NCBI GenBank assembly: GCA_028554755.1
Contig: JAPTOF010000010.1
Coordinates: 7,910,001 to 7,974,000, forward strand
DNA from: Cordia subcordata
Lineage: Eukaryota; Streptophyta; Magnoliopsida; Boraginales; Cordiaceae
Length of the DNA stretch: 64,000 bases
Direction of reading: 5' to 3'
Shown: positions 1 through 10,981 of the stretch, one piece after another
Numbering within the stretch: the stretch's first letter is position 1
How the letters are laid out: the number at the start of each line of letters is the position of its first letter
Notes under the pieces: model-generated
The model's database searches: none
Told to the model about the DNA's origin: nothing
What the model saw: only the letters and a program-made list of their open reading frames with translations
Program-made: the position numbers and the translations under genes

Positions 1-1004
1 ACAAGAGGTAGTTCCACTAAGCACCCATGTTTCTTTTGATATTGTGCCTGATAGCCTCTTCTCTGAGTTTGATTCTTGTACATTCAGAACCTTCCTATCC
101 TTCAGTATGGCTCATTTCCAAGATCTGAGCATCTTGTTCAAACTATGTACTTATTCTACCTCGAAATTTTGACATTCACATTGTAAGTTCTTTTACTCCC
201 TATTGATTTGCCTGCACAAATTAATATGCCATTGGCATGATAGCGCAACTTACCATTCTCACCTGCTTTTCCATATCTATTTCTTCTTGGCCGAGTTCTC
301 CCAGCATATTCACAAATCTGCTGAATGTTTCATGAGGGGAATGAATACTTAAACTTACTGTATACCTTTGGTCTTTTCCTCTGATGTGCAGAAAATCCTC
401 ATTCTGGAAATGCTATCTCCACCCTTTACAAACTGAAACACATAATTTTGTAAATGGTCCCGAGGGCTCCACTCCTACCCAATACTTGGTTTGCTGATCA
501 ATCCAAAACTGACACCTGAAAATGTCCAATAAATGTTTATCTAAGGCCTGCTATCTGTCAAATGCATTTGAATTTCCTTTATAGAGACCTTTACCACTTC
601 TGTAGTAAAGCACCAGATGCATCCTCACTGTAGATATTCTTTAAACCAACTTACGGGACTGACTGAAGAAATATGCTAATTTTATTCTGGGCTACTGTTT
701 TGGTCATTGCGGCATCTTGCTTTAAACAGCTCTAGGACAAGTTTGGTCATTGCGGCATCTTGCTTTAAACAGCTCTAGGACAACTTTTCTGATCTGTTTT
801 GGTTTTGTTGAAACACCTGGTATATATTTTTTTCCAAGAGCACCTTGGCCAATCACTCTCCTCCTCAGTACTTTATTCATACACAGTTTACAATTTCTAA
901 GGAGTCCCAAAGATTCCTTAAACATACCTTGTGAATATTCAATTATTTCCAGCTATCCCAATTGTACCAAATGAATCTTATTGTTTATTTTTGAAATCCT
1001 GCAG
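1..1004. other. Presumed RAD50 intron, no exon recognised
   Basis: This stretch lies 5' of the first recognisable RAD50 exon. I see no open frame resembling the RAD50 residues expected just before that exon. The most likely reading is a long intron, with earlier exons beyond the left edge. It holds one exact-looking short tandem duplication at 701-786 and otherwise T-rich, intron-like sequence. Confidence 0.5.
701..786. repeat. 43-bp tandem duplication
   Basis: Two adjacent, nearly identical 43-bp copies (701-743 and 744-786), each starting TGGTCATTGCGGCATCTTGC. The identity suggests a recent local duplication inside the presumed RAD50 intron. No coding role is apparent. Confidence 0.9.
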
Positions 1005-1706
1005 GTGTTAATGCAAACTGGTGATGCTGAGCTTGAAATGCGCGGAAGGTGCAGTGCTGGTCAAAAGGTCATAGACTGTCTAAATATACTCAATCTACTT
1101 AGTGATGTTCTTTGCTAGCAATGACATCCTTCAAGGAGTTTCAATCTCTGACTTTGCCTCTTGCTTTCTGTGATTCTTAACTAAGGTCCTTGCTTCACTT
1201 ATTATACGATTGGCACTAGCTGAAACATTTTGCCTCAACTGCGGTATACTAGCACTAGATGAACCAACCACGAATCTAGACGGCCCCAACTCTGAGAGTC
1301 TTGCTGCAGCTCTTCTGCGGTATGGGTTATGTACATTTCCGCAGGGGCATTTTTGGGATTATATTTACTTAGATTTCCTTTTTGGATTTCTTGCGCTCTA
1401 CCAGAATTATGGAGGACAGAAAAGGGCAGGAGAATTTTCAGTTAATTGTCATTACACATGATGAGAGGTTCGCACAACTTATAGGTCAGCGCCAGCATGC
1501 GGAAAAGTATTACCGGGTTGCGAAGGATGACCAGTAAGCCAACTAATTCTCCTTGTGTCTTTCTGATTTGTACTCGCGTCACTTTCCTCGTTTCTTATTA
1601 GTTGCTTCTCATTTTGGATTATTCTCTTTTTACCAATTAATTTCTTGTTTTCTTAATCATTTTCAGTCAGCATAGCATAATTGAAGCCCAAGAAATATTT
1701 GATTGA
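1005..1706 (+). CDS. RAD50: DNA repair ATPase RAD50, C-terminal exons (partial)
   Basis: RAD50 is the SMC-like ATPase of the MRE11-RAD50-NBS1 complex, which senses and processes DNA double-strand breaks in the nucleus. Four exons are visible: 1005-1067, 1186-1319, 1405-1533 and 1667-1706 (stop TGA). Joined, they give 121 in-frame residues with GT-AG junctions. They carry the ABC signature (RCSAGQK), Walker B ([13 protein letters not shown]) and the H-loop (VITHDE), and end in [11 protein letters not shown]...EAQEIFD, the conserved plant RAD50 tail. The start of the gene, with Walker A and the coiled coils, lies beyond the left edge. The donor after exon 1005-1067 is the weak GTCATA, supported by reading frame and by family conservation across the junction. 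Identification is from remembered family sequence; no search was run. Confidence 0.93.
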
Positions 1707-3043
1707 TGATTATGTGCTTTTAGCTCCAGTGGGGTTGATCTGGATAAAGGTTAACACTGACTCTGTATTCAAGTGTAACACTCCTGTTGTACCATAAAAA
1801 TCACTTCTAATGTTTGTCAAGTATAATGTCCACTTTGGAAATTGTTCTTCCGTGGTACAATTTTGTGTGCAAGTAGTGCATGACTCAGCAGTCCTCAAAG
1901 GCGCTCTCTTGGCTCAAAATCAGTATCATCTTAAACATCTCACTCTGAAGTTGGAAGGGAAATTGACAGTTAGATCCGGGTAGCAACTGAGTCCTCGAGC
2001 TTCTCTTCCTTCTTTTTGCAGCCATTGTTCATATATGAAGTGAGTAAAGAATTTGTCCTTCTGTGGAGAAAAAATGTCTATTTATCTTAGTTAAAGCCGA
2101 CCAAGAGTGCCCTGCAGAAGCTATGCTTGAACAGACTCCTCAGTCCTATGCATCAAAGGACGCTATTGGGAGTAATTCACGAGGCCCTTGGATCTGTTTC
2201 TTGTAAAGTGTAGACCAGAAGTTTGAACAAGAAGAAGAAAAAGTTCTACTGATTTGGGCTTTTTCCCAACTTGTAATCATTCAACACAATGTTGATTGTT
2301 TTCTGAAGGAAAAACAGTGATTGTTCGCATCTTCAATGTTTAATAAATGCTATATGATCTCATCATCATATGCTGATTGCATGGGACTCTTTAAGGTGAT
2401 GTAATTATTCGACTACACTCCAGCAAGCACCCAATTGAATCTTGATTTGTCTGGATATATTTGCATGATCTGGGGATTAAGTAATATTCGACAAGCTTGA
2501 CTTATAGCTAATTCTATAGAATTGGGCCGGCCACCTGGAATACAAAGAGTTTCAAACTTGTTCAAGGTACTTGTGACTCTGGATCCCTACAATCCGGCCG
2601 ATTCCAGGTCGAACATTCTAGGATCTTGTGCAGCAAAGGTTTGTCATTGAATTCTTCAGGACAAGCAGATGACTCCCAGCTAACAAAGAATATTCTTGAA
2701 TGTCATTCTTTTCTGGGAAGAGTTCATGCATCTTGGTAAGATAGAATCGGTACTAACTTTTATAGATACAACTTTCTAGCTTGAGATTTCTGGGCTTTTT
2801 ACTGTGCAAGCTGGAGAATTTTCCCGCTTTATTTCCCTAAATGAGGTTACTTATCCCCTACATAAAAGTATTTTCTGTGAGAATGCATTTTCGCCATTTG
2901 TAATCATTACAAGCTCTTTTAGGAATCATTATTTTTTTCAATAAAGGAAGCTATGCCGTAGTTAAATAACTAATTTAGGAGTCGAAATCCTCCTGTAATA
3001 AGGTCTTAAGAGCGCATAGAGGTTCTTCAAGACGATGGCAAAC
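1707..3043. other. RAD50 3' flank and intergenic spacer
   Basis: This begins with the presumed RAD50 3' untranslated region. It has no convincing open frame. Nothing else is recognised before the LINE fragment that starts at 3044. Confidence 0.5.
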
Positions 3044-3425
3044 CTATGACAAATTAAGACTATAATTTGCCAACCAATCATTGCATTTGTTGGTTTCCCG
3101 GTAATTATGGATAATAGAGAAGTCGGGATGAGCATTGAAAATCCTCACACTCCTCAATATATGGACTAAAAGGGGCATTTTGACAAGAGCCATCATAGAT
3201 CCATTGCACCAAAACTTGAGAATTAGATTTAATTTCAAGGCATGTGAATCCATTTTGCACTGCTTGTCGAAGACGAGCCGTAACTTCCAACTTTGTTATT
3301 TGTTATAATTCCCAAGTTCAAAGAAATTCCATAATCCGTCACCCATGATCATCCCTAAAGAGGCCTTCGGCAGCCGCACTACTTGGGTTACCTTTAGAGC
3401 AATCATCAATTTTGAGTTTGTTAAA
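3044..3425 (-). mobile_element. Decayed LINE-type RNase H domain fragment
   Basis: On the minus strand, several frames together spell a plant non-LTR retrotransposon RNase H domain. From 3425 downward it reads KLKIDDCSKGNPSSAAAEGL, then LFRDDHG. A second frame gives AVQNGFTCLEIKSNSQVLVQ and SPYIEEC. A third gives PDFSIIHNYRETNKCNDWLA and stops at 3044. The expected order (start strand with D, helix, ESDSQ-like acidic motif, final CADWLA-like motif) is kept. Frameshifts separate the blocks, and the acidic motif has drifted to KSNSQ. It is a dead retrotransposon remnant, not a gene. No reverse transcriptase domain is seen upstream. Confidence 0.75.
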
Positions 3426-3668
3426 TTGTAAATCTTTTTTGGAGTTGATCGTGGATCTAGCTTATAAGTGATTGAAGCGCATTCATTTTTCCTGCCATGT
3501 TTTTCTCACTAAATCTTGAACGGGCAATTGGCAAAATGAACAAGCAACTATAAGAGTGCTTTTAACATTTCACAGGATGCAATGTTAGCGTAAACTCCCC
3601 ACTAATATGTAGGAAAATGTTTCCGACAATTAAATAGGTTCGTTTCTCATGCAAGGGATGAACCTGGC

Positions 3669-3807
3669 ATGAATCATTAATGTACATTCTTTTTACAATA
3701 ATTATTTGACTTGTTTTTCAAAACCCTACAACTCTACAAGAGATGTGCCTCACATGAATCATTAATATATATTCTTTTTACAATAATTATTTGGCTCGTC
3801 TTTCAAA
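3669..3807. repeat. Diverged direct repeat beside the MITE
   Basis: A segment starting CATGAATCATTAATG at about 3669 is repeated at about 3755 with substitutions. Each copy runs into a version of the MITE edge (TTTGACTTGT or TTTGGCTCGT). It appears to be an earlier duplication that included part of the adjacent element at 3792-4106. Confidence 0.6.
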
Positions 3808-4106
3808 GACCTAAAACTCTAAAAGAGAGTTTGTTACAACTTCTTTCAAAAGTTAAAATTTTTAACTTCTCGCAAAAACACTTTTTAAAAAATTATTAGA
3901 AAGACCTAAAACTCTAAAAGAGAGTTTGCTACAACTTCTTTCAAAAGTTAAAATTTTTAACTTCTCGCAAAAACACTTTTTAAAAAATTATTAGAAAGAC
4001 CTAAAACTCTAAAAGAGAGTTTGCTACAACTTCTTTCAAAAGTTAAAATTTTTAACTTTTCACTTTTTAAAAAAACACTGTTAGAAAAACCAATGCAAAC
4101 GAGCCC
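3792..4106. mobile_element. MITE with three internal 95-bp tandem copies
   Basis: The right end (GCAAACGAGCCC at 4106) is the reverse complement of the terminal repeat GGGCTCGTTTG of the MITE at 7779-8007. The left end reads TGGCTCGTCTTTC. Flanking trinucleotides are ATT on both sides. Inside, a 95-bp unit beginning GACCTAAAACTC starts at 3808, 3903 and 3998, the first two copies being almost identical. The ends are short and imperfect, so the exact left boundary is uncertain. The internal tandem amplification is clear. Confidence 0.6.
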
Positions 4107-4378
4107 ATTGGAAACTCCACTTGAATGACAATTATGAACTTCTATAACACTAAAAATAACTAAATGACCAACAATTGAAATTGAATAGGGTATACATTTT
4201 GGAAATTCTATAGCAAGACACAATCTACACATTGTGGAAACAAAATGCAATTACTAAGTCTACATTGCCAAAATTCACGGCAAAGAAGAACATTATTTTC
4301 CTTTTAGGAAGATAGTCAAAAAATTGACATGTGAAAATATAAAGCTTCATAAGATCATCAAAAGATGCATGATAAGAT
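4107..4378. other. SHMT 3' flank
   Basis: AT-rich sequence immediately 3' of the SHMT stop codon, presumably containing its 3' untranslated region and polyadenylation region. Nothing else is recognised. Confidence 0.5.
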
Positions 4379-7242
4379 TTAGTCCTTGTATTTCATTTCG
4401 GACATCTTGAAACCGGGCATGTCAAAAGAGGACGCGAATTTTTCAACGTCAGCCTTGAGTTCCTCGATGTCCTTGTTGTTTACCAGACCTTTGCTGAAGT
4501 CCTTCAAAAGCTTCCCATATTCCTTTTGGATCTTCAAACAGAGCTCCACAGCCCTGTGGAGGAACTCCGCAATCTGCTCAAAGTCCTTCTCGACCAATCC
4601 CCTCGATGTCATGGCAGGAGCACCTGCCAACAACAACATATTAGTACCCACCTATCACAACAAGGGAATGATACCTAGAAATGAAATTGGTTAGGAAGTT
4701 TTTGGCTATACTGTATTTACGCGAAAAACAGAAAAAGGACATTACAACTGGAATAAAGATCAGATGGCGTTGTTTGCAGACATCAAAGAGTTATATCACT
4801 CAGCTCAGTCTTTTTAACTACTAAGCTTAATATATAAATTTTGTTGAAGTTGAAACAGAGCTTAATTTATAAATTATAGCGGAAAATTTCTACTAGCATT
4901 GATCTCCAGTCTCCTCATTGAAGTTGAAACAGAGCTTTTTGGCAGAAGATTCTTAAAGATGAGAATTTTGTTAGTTCATTTTTCCTTATTGGATATATAG
5001 ATGTCTAAAACCATAGCACTTCTTACCAATACGGACACCTCCAGGGGCCAAGGCACTGCTGTCACCAAATACAGCATTCTTGTTCACGGTAATGTTGCAA
5101 AGGTCACAGAGCTTCTCCACCTTGTTTCCTGCAAAATAAATAAAATAGTTTGAATTGGTGAATATTGATATTTGTGAAAGAAGACTGAGTCGACCACCCC
5201 GTCTTACCAGTCAGACCGAGAGGGCGAAGATCCCATAGAACAAGGTGGTTCTCAGTCCCACCAGTAACAAGCTTGTAGCCTTTGCTCATCAAGTAGTTGC
5301 CAAGGGCAACTGCGTTGGCCTTCACTTGTTTAGCATATGCCTTGAAACCAGGAGACATGGCCTGTTTCAGGGCAACAGCAAGAGCACCAATCTGGTGGTT
5401 GTGAGGACCACCCTGGAGAGAGGGAAAGACAGCAAAGTTAATCTTGTCTTCGAAGTCATAAACTGCATCCTCAGGCTGGCCCTTCTTGGGTGGTTTTGGG
5501 CCCTTTCGGTAGAAGATCATACCCGCCCTTGGTCCCCTCAGGCTTTTGTGGGTGGTGGTAGTGACCAAATCACAGTACTCAAAGGGGTCTGCAGCTTCCT
5601 GAACCAACAAAAAAAAACAACACTTTAATCAGAAAAAGTGACTAAAGCAATAAGGTTTGGGGTCAAGAAGCACAGACAACAGTACAAATAACCAACTGCA
5701 TGGGTTCTATAAGCCAATTCAGCGCCAGTCTTCTGCTTCTTGACATGCTAACACAGAGTTAAATTCATCATGAGTTCTTTTAACTTGAAATGATTGATTT
5801 GGATCTTTTAGGATAATGTACTTGGATGTTGATAATGCTGATGGATCGACGTTTAGCAGAATATGAAATTGCTTTCTGAAGGTAGGCTACAAACCAAAAG
5901 ACACATAAACTGTATCTTTGAAAGACAAATTGCATAATCACAATACTACCACAAGACAAAGAATCAAATTATTTCCTTCCACATTTTAATCTCAGTACCT
6001 CTCAGGCCATAACATTACAAATAACAACCAAACCCACCCCCCCCCCGGGCCACCGCCTCTCTGGAAGGAGAAAATAAAAATAAAAAAAAAAACAACCACC
6101 CACACCAAAAACCAGGACAAAGAGGGTCACATTACGAAAGAGATCACATCACAAAAGAATCATGGCTCATCTTGAATCTTTCAGACCTAAATGTAAATAT
6201 TAGCCAAACTCTACCTTGTCTAGATTTAAACCACAAACATAAAAACAAATGCATACACATCAGATCTAATCAACGTAGCCAGACAACTAGTTTCTGAATC
6301 TCGAGCACTAATTTAAAAGAATACAAGTAAACTGTTCCACCATTAACAACGCAGATCACATGCAGATCCATCAGCGTCATGCATATCTAAAGACCCAAGA
6401 AAGGAAACATAGTGTCAGTAGCCATACTCATTGCACAAGACTAAATACAGGAAGCTAAAAATGTATGCATTCTTACACTCAAAACAAATATACCATACAA
6501 GTTGCTTCTTAAAACTAACGAAGCTAACAATGATTTCAAGCAAGAAAGAAAGTGTTATTGATACCTGAGCAGCAACAAGACCACTGATATGGGCCATATC
6601 ACAGAGCAGAAGAGCTCCGATTTTATCAGCAATCTCCCTAAACTTCTTGTAATCCCAATCTCTCGGGTATGCGCTACCACCACAGATGATCATTTTTGGC
6701 CTAAAATCCATCGCTTTCTCCTCCAACTTATCGTAATCAATGTACCCACTTTGGGGATCAACCTTATACGGCAAACTTTCGAAGTAAATCGATGTGGCGC
6801 TGATCTTCTTGCCGCCAGATGTGTAATACCCATGTGTGAGGTGGCCACCGGAAGGCAAATCAAGGCCCATTATCCTATCGTGCGGCTCGAGGACCGCCGT
6901 GTAGGCGGCGAAGTTGGCGGGGCTGCCACTGTAGGGCTGCACATTGACGCCCCACTTGGTGGGGTCGAGGCGGTAAGCCAGGAGGGCGCGTGAGCGCGTG
7001 AGGTTCTCGATCTCGTCGATGAACTCGTTGCCACCGTAGTAGCGGTTGCCTGGCATGCCCTCGGAGTACTTGTTGGTCAAGGCGCTGCCGAGGGCTTCCA
7101 TGACGGCGAAGGAGGTGAAGTTTTCGGAGGCGATCAGCTCGATGCCCCGGCATTGGCGGCGCTTCTCCTTCTCGATGAGGTCGTGGATGTCCGGGTCCAC
7201 GACGGCGAGAGGAGTGTTGCCCCAGTCGGAGACAGTGTCCAT
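4379..7242 (-). CDS. SHMT: Serine hydroxymethyltransferase, cytosolic type
   Basis: This PLP enzyme interconverts serine plus tetrahydrofolate with glycine plus 5,10-methylene-tetrahydrofolate. Four exons on the minus strand: 7242-6565, 5598-5208, 5128-5027 and 4623-4379, joined by GT-AG introns into 471 aa, the usual length of plant cytosolic SHMT. The PLP-binding lysine is K244 in [15 protein letters not shown]. Other hallmarks are [61 protein letters not shown] and terminal EMKYKD. The protein starts MDTVSDWGN with no transit peptide, so the cytosol is likely (SHM4-like). An in-frame ATG nine codons upstream is rejected because family members start at this position. A TATA box lies about 105 bp upstream. 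Intron 1 (5599-6564) holds a C-rich tract near 6037. No lesion is seen. Confidence 0.97.
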
Positions 7243-7344
7243 TTTCTGGTGGAGGAGGTGGTGGTGCAACAGAGAGGTGGTGGTGGAGAGAGTAGAAGAA
7301 AGATAGTAAGGGAGGACAGGTTGGGCGAGTGGGAGGTTGAGGGG

Positions 7345-7351
7345 CTTTATA
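7345..7351 (-). promoter_or_regulatory. TATA box of SHMT
   Basis: TATAAAG on the minus strand, about 103-109 bp upstream of the SHMT start codon, inside CTATAAAGCCCC. Position and sequence fit a plant core promoter. The transcription start is inferred, not seen. Confidence 0.7.
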
Positions 7352-7778
7352 GATAATTGGATTTGGTGGTTAATAATTTATTTATGGTTCGGTTTTTGTA
7401 TCTGGGGCAATATTATAATATGATTTTTTAATTGAAAATGATAAATTTAATATGAGAAGGATTTGAAATAATAAATTTTCATATTAATGAAACTATTAAA
7501 AGACCGATTATTATTTCATGACGTAGAATTAATAGAGGAGATGACTATTGATCATAATTAACTTTATAAATTTAAGTGATGGATATTAAGTAATGTAAAA
7601 AGTGATTATATAAAGTATAGTTCAAATTCATATAACTAATAATACCACGTAGTGTAAAAGGGTGAACACTTGAGATAATTTGATGAATAATAATATTTAC
7701 TTTTTTTTTTACTGGTGAAGTTAATAAACAAAATGACTTGTATAATTCATGTAAGTGATATTAATAAAAAGTAAGTTA
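7352..7778. other. SHMT upstream spacer
   Basis: AT-rich DNA between the SHMT core promoter and a MITE. No open frame or recognisable element; distal promoter function is possible but not visible. Confidence 0.4.
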
Positions 7779-8007
7779 GGGCTCGTTTGAATTAACTTTT
7801 TTTAAAAGTGTTTTCTTTTTTACAGTTTTTGAAAAATACTTTTTTCTGAGAAGCTGAAAATTTTGGATTCTCAAAAAAGTTGTATTTGAGTCTTTTTTTT
7901 AGAGTTTCAGCTTTTTCGAAAGTCAAATTAAATAGTTATTATAAATTTAATATAACCTTTTCAGAAAAAAAATACTTTAAAAAAAAAAAACAAATCCAAT
8001 CAGGCCC
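7779..8007. mobile_element. Tourist-like MITE, TSD TTA
   Basis: A 229-bp element with terminal inverted repeats GGGCTCGTTTGAATT (left) and the complement of AATCCAATCAGGCCC (right), imperfect. It is flanked on both sides by TTA (7776-7778 and 8008-8010), the target preference of PIF/Harbinger-derived MITEs. The interior is A/T tracts with partial self-complementarity. Related ends occur at 3792-4106 and 38413-38651. Confidence 0.78.
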
Positions 8008-8805
8008 TTAGTTTGATTTGCGTTTAAGGGCAATAATATGTCTTACTTGTGGGGTTATCACATGAAAATTTTCTAATGGCCCTATGTCAATAAAACATGT
8101 GTGACATTTTTGTTGTAAACTTTTAGTTGAATTTGGTTTGATGATTATTTTTATCACTTTTTGGGAAAGTTGGGATTTTTGGATAAATGGATGGAGGGGA
8201 GATAGGGGACAAAAGGTTGGTGGAAAGGAGGGGAGAGGAGGACGGTTGTTTTGGGGTTGAGGGATTGCGAAAATGAGTAGGGGATGTTTTATGAAATATG
8301 TAAAATTTGTTAAGGAAATCTCTTTGATTTATGAAAGTGCACAAAACGAGAAAAATATTTTGCATTTATCATAATATTATGATTATTAAATAACCTTGAG
8401 AATTCAAATAATTGAAATATTAGCCTAACTAAGGCGTTAGTATTTATATATCAAAGGTGTTCTTGTTTTATATGTACTTCTTCAGTGTTTTACGAGGTTT
8501 TTGGTTTGTAATACAAACTTGTTAGTTAGGAGAGTAAATTAATGTTGAAACTTCCATTGTCGTGAAAAGGACATCTGCTACACAATTATTAGAGAAATCA
8601 ATAATAGTGCAGTTATTATAATGTAGTAATTTGGTCTTTATCCTTGATAGTCCAAATTATTTCGTGTCACCATTACTATTGGTCTCTTTCACAATGTTAT
8701 ATTATTTGTACAAAGAAGAATGTAGGTCTATCTATACGACAAGGTATTTGGAGAGAAATGAAAACAAAGGAGGAGGAAGGAGGGTTTAAAGGGTCTCTGA
8801 CTTTG
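8008..8805. other. Intergenic spacer
   Basis: AT-rich spacer. The longer open frames here are low complexity (proline/serine-rich antisense of a GGA-rich patch near 8190-8270) and match nothing I recognise. Confidence 0.4.
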
Positions 8806-9208
8806 CTCTTTAAGCTGCTTATAAACAATTAATGCTTATAAGTAATTTTTTTATGCGTACAAGCAAATAACAAATAAGCAAAAAAGTTTCTAGATAAAAT
8901 ATGTTTATAAGTTGTTGACATATTTGGAAAATATATGTTTATAAGTATCATTATTTGTTAAAATAATTAAAAATGACATTTCATTAATTAACATATAGTT
9001 ATTTTTATGTTTTTTATGGTTATAAATGTAATTTTATTTGGTCAACTTAAAAGTAGCTAAGAAAATGTTAGGGGTGGTGCTTTTCTTTTAGTTACTTATA
9101 ATCCAACTTTACTTACTTATAAAGTAAAATTTGCCAAACATGTGGATTTTATTTTTCTACTTATAAGCAAGTTTGACTAGCTTATAAACACTCTCAAACA
9201 GCCTCTTA
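8806..9208. mobile_element. Probable MITE with GGCTGTTTGAGAG-type end
   Basis: The right end (CTCTCAAACAGCCTC, then TTA) resembles the AGAGCCTGTTTGG termini at 18518-18633 and 60714. Many CTTATAAGT/ACTTATAAG motifs occur in both orientations inside, as in those elements. The left end near CTTTAAGCTGCTTATAAAC is poorly defined, so the extent is approximate. Confidence 0.45.
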
Positions 9209-10310
9209 ATATGGGTATAATGTAGACTCATTATTTTCAAATGAAAATAGGCAAGAATTTTATTCTTTGAGTTAATTAATTTTTTCCAATAATTTAACAT
9301 CCATGTATTTGGATGATGATTAGGTACATCCCAACTAATCTTAAAGTTTAAGAGATTGCAATGACCATAACTAATGTTTGCCCATTTATATGCTCAATAT
9401 TATTTCACTATTAACAAAATTTGCTACTTCCTCCTTTTTTTCATTGAACCATACATATTGGTCCACACCATTGACACAAAATTTTCCTTTGTACAAAAAG
9501 TTTTAGCTTAAGGTGAAAAACTGTACTCTTGTAATAGCCAAAATATCTAGATTGGGACAAAGCTTGTGCTTTCAAGGCTCAACATTACAAGATTGTACTC
9601 AACCTATATCACAAGCTATGGCCCACATGGTTCGTGAAGCTCATGCAACTATTGGCCCACTTGACGCACATTCCAAGACGGAACCCTAATCTTTGATTTG
9701 CCTAGTTTGTGTTGTAGCCTGATATACTTGCAACTCGCAAGAAACAGACTAAACCTGGGCCTACATAGCTTGAACTAAGGGCCATGTTAATTGACTTGGC
9801 CTAAATTCGCATTCTCAGGTACCTCTCCCCCCTTCCCCTCCAAAAAAAAAAAAAGAAAAAACACCAATTGCAATGGGGTTTGAGCATTGGCCATTACTCT
9901 TTTGAAAATAGTCTCAATCTTTTGAACTATTCACTAACCCTTAATGTTATCGATGTTGCCTGAGTACTTGAATCACCTAGTTGCTAGTATTAATAATCTT
10001 TACTTACGTAGAAGAATAAGAGTTGATTGTACTCATTTCTAGAAGAATAATCTACTTAGTTACTCCATCAATAGAAAGGACAATCCTTTAACTTCATAGA
10101 GGGTATTAAATACTTACATTATTTATATTCCTATTTCACTCTTTGCTTTCAACCTTCATCACAAGCCACCTATTTTAAAATTACAACCAACCTATGCTTT
10201 AACATGTTGAACCTTCATACTACTTAGTTTCTTACTGTCTTCATATATACTATCCTACTAAGGTCACAGACTTTAGCATTATAGTTTCTTTGGCCAATAT
10301 CACACTAGTA
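9209..10310. other. Intergenic spacer
   Basis: No gene, RNA or clear transposon recognised. There is one poly(A)-like tract near 9841. Confidence 0.4.
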
Positions 10311-10858
10311 TCAAGACTCATAACGTTCTTTTTGCCCTTTGATTTTGTGGATTGCTAGTGTATATTCTCTAATTAGAGACTCTCATATATACAAATTTCC
10401 AAGTTTGTTACTAAAATTGTTTGTTGTTTGATAGCGGTAGTGAGAATCAACAAAAACACGACTTTCAAAATTAAAGGATAGTTAGTAGCAACTTTATAAG
10501 GAATGATAAGCAACCAAAAAAAAATGCAGGGGTTTTTATGTTAATAAAGTGGTTATGATTTAAATTCTCTTCAAGAACTAATATCAAGACTCACCACGTT
10601 CTTTTTGCCTTTTGATTTTGTGGATTACCAATGCATATTCTCTAATTAGAGACTCCTATATCTACAATTTTCCAAGTTTGTCACTTAAATTGTCTTATGT
10701 TTATTCTTTGATAGTGGTAGTGAGAGTGAATGACAACAAGACTTTCAAAATATAAAGGATAGTTAGTAGCAACTTTTCAGGGAATGATAAGCAACCAAAA
10801 AAAAAAATCCAAGGGGCTTTATGTTACTAAAATGGTCATAATTTAAATTCTCTTCAAG
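10311..10858. repeat. Two tandem copies of a 273-bp unit
   Basis: A unit starting TCAAGACTCA begins at 10311 and again at 10584 (period 273). Shared blocks include GTTCTTTTTGCC, TTTGATTTTGTGGATT, TTCTCTAATTAGAGACTC, GGATAGTTAGTAGCAAC and GAATGATAAGCAACC. Copies differ by scattered substitutions and small indels, so the duplication is not very recent. No coding potential. Confidence 0.85.
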
Positions 10859-10964
10859 GGAAGCCAAAGACCAATTATATATTACATACAACTAACGAGA
10901 ATCGATCCCAGGACAATTCATGACTATAGGCGAAAGACATACTACTAGACCACTAGATCATTAG
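10850..10964 (-). mobile_element. tRNA-derived SINE (short copy)
   Basis: Read on the minus strand, the head carries GTGGTCTAGTAGTATG (A-box-like) and, about 40 bp on, GGGATCGATTCTC (B-box-like), the pol III promoter pair of tRNA-derived plant SINEs. Imperfect 17-bp direct repeats flank it (10833-10849 and 10965-10981, two mismatches). The left one is also part of the neighbouring tandem unit, so the 3' limit is uncertain. It does not fold as a functional tRNA on inspection. Confidence 0.55.
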
Positions 10965-10981
10965 TGGTTATGATTTAAATT

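Noticed and set aside
3044..3290. Two short ORFs as a small gene
   Set aside because: They are consecutive frameshifted pieces of one RNase H domain typical of LINEs.
7243..7269. Upstream in-frame ATG for SHMT (nine extra codons)
   Set aside because: Family members begin at the [13 protein letters not shown] methionine; the extra His-rich codons have no counterpart and no transit-peptide character.
10890..10964. Possible tRNA gene on the minus strand
   Set aside because: A- and B-box-like motifs are present, but stem pairing is not evident and flanking direct repeats favour a SINE.
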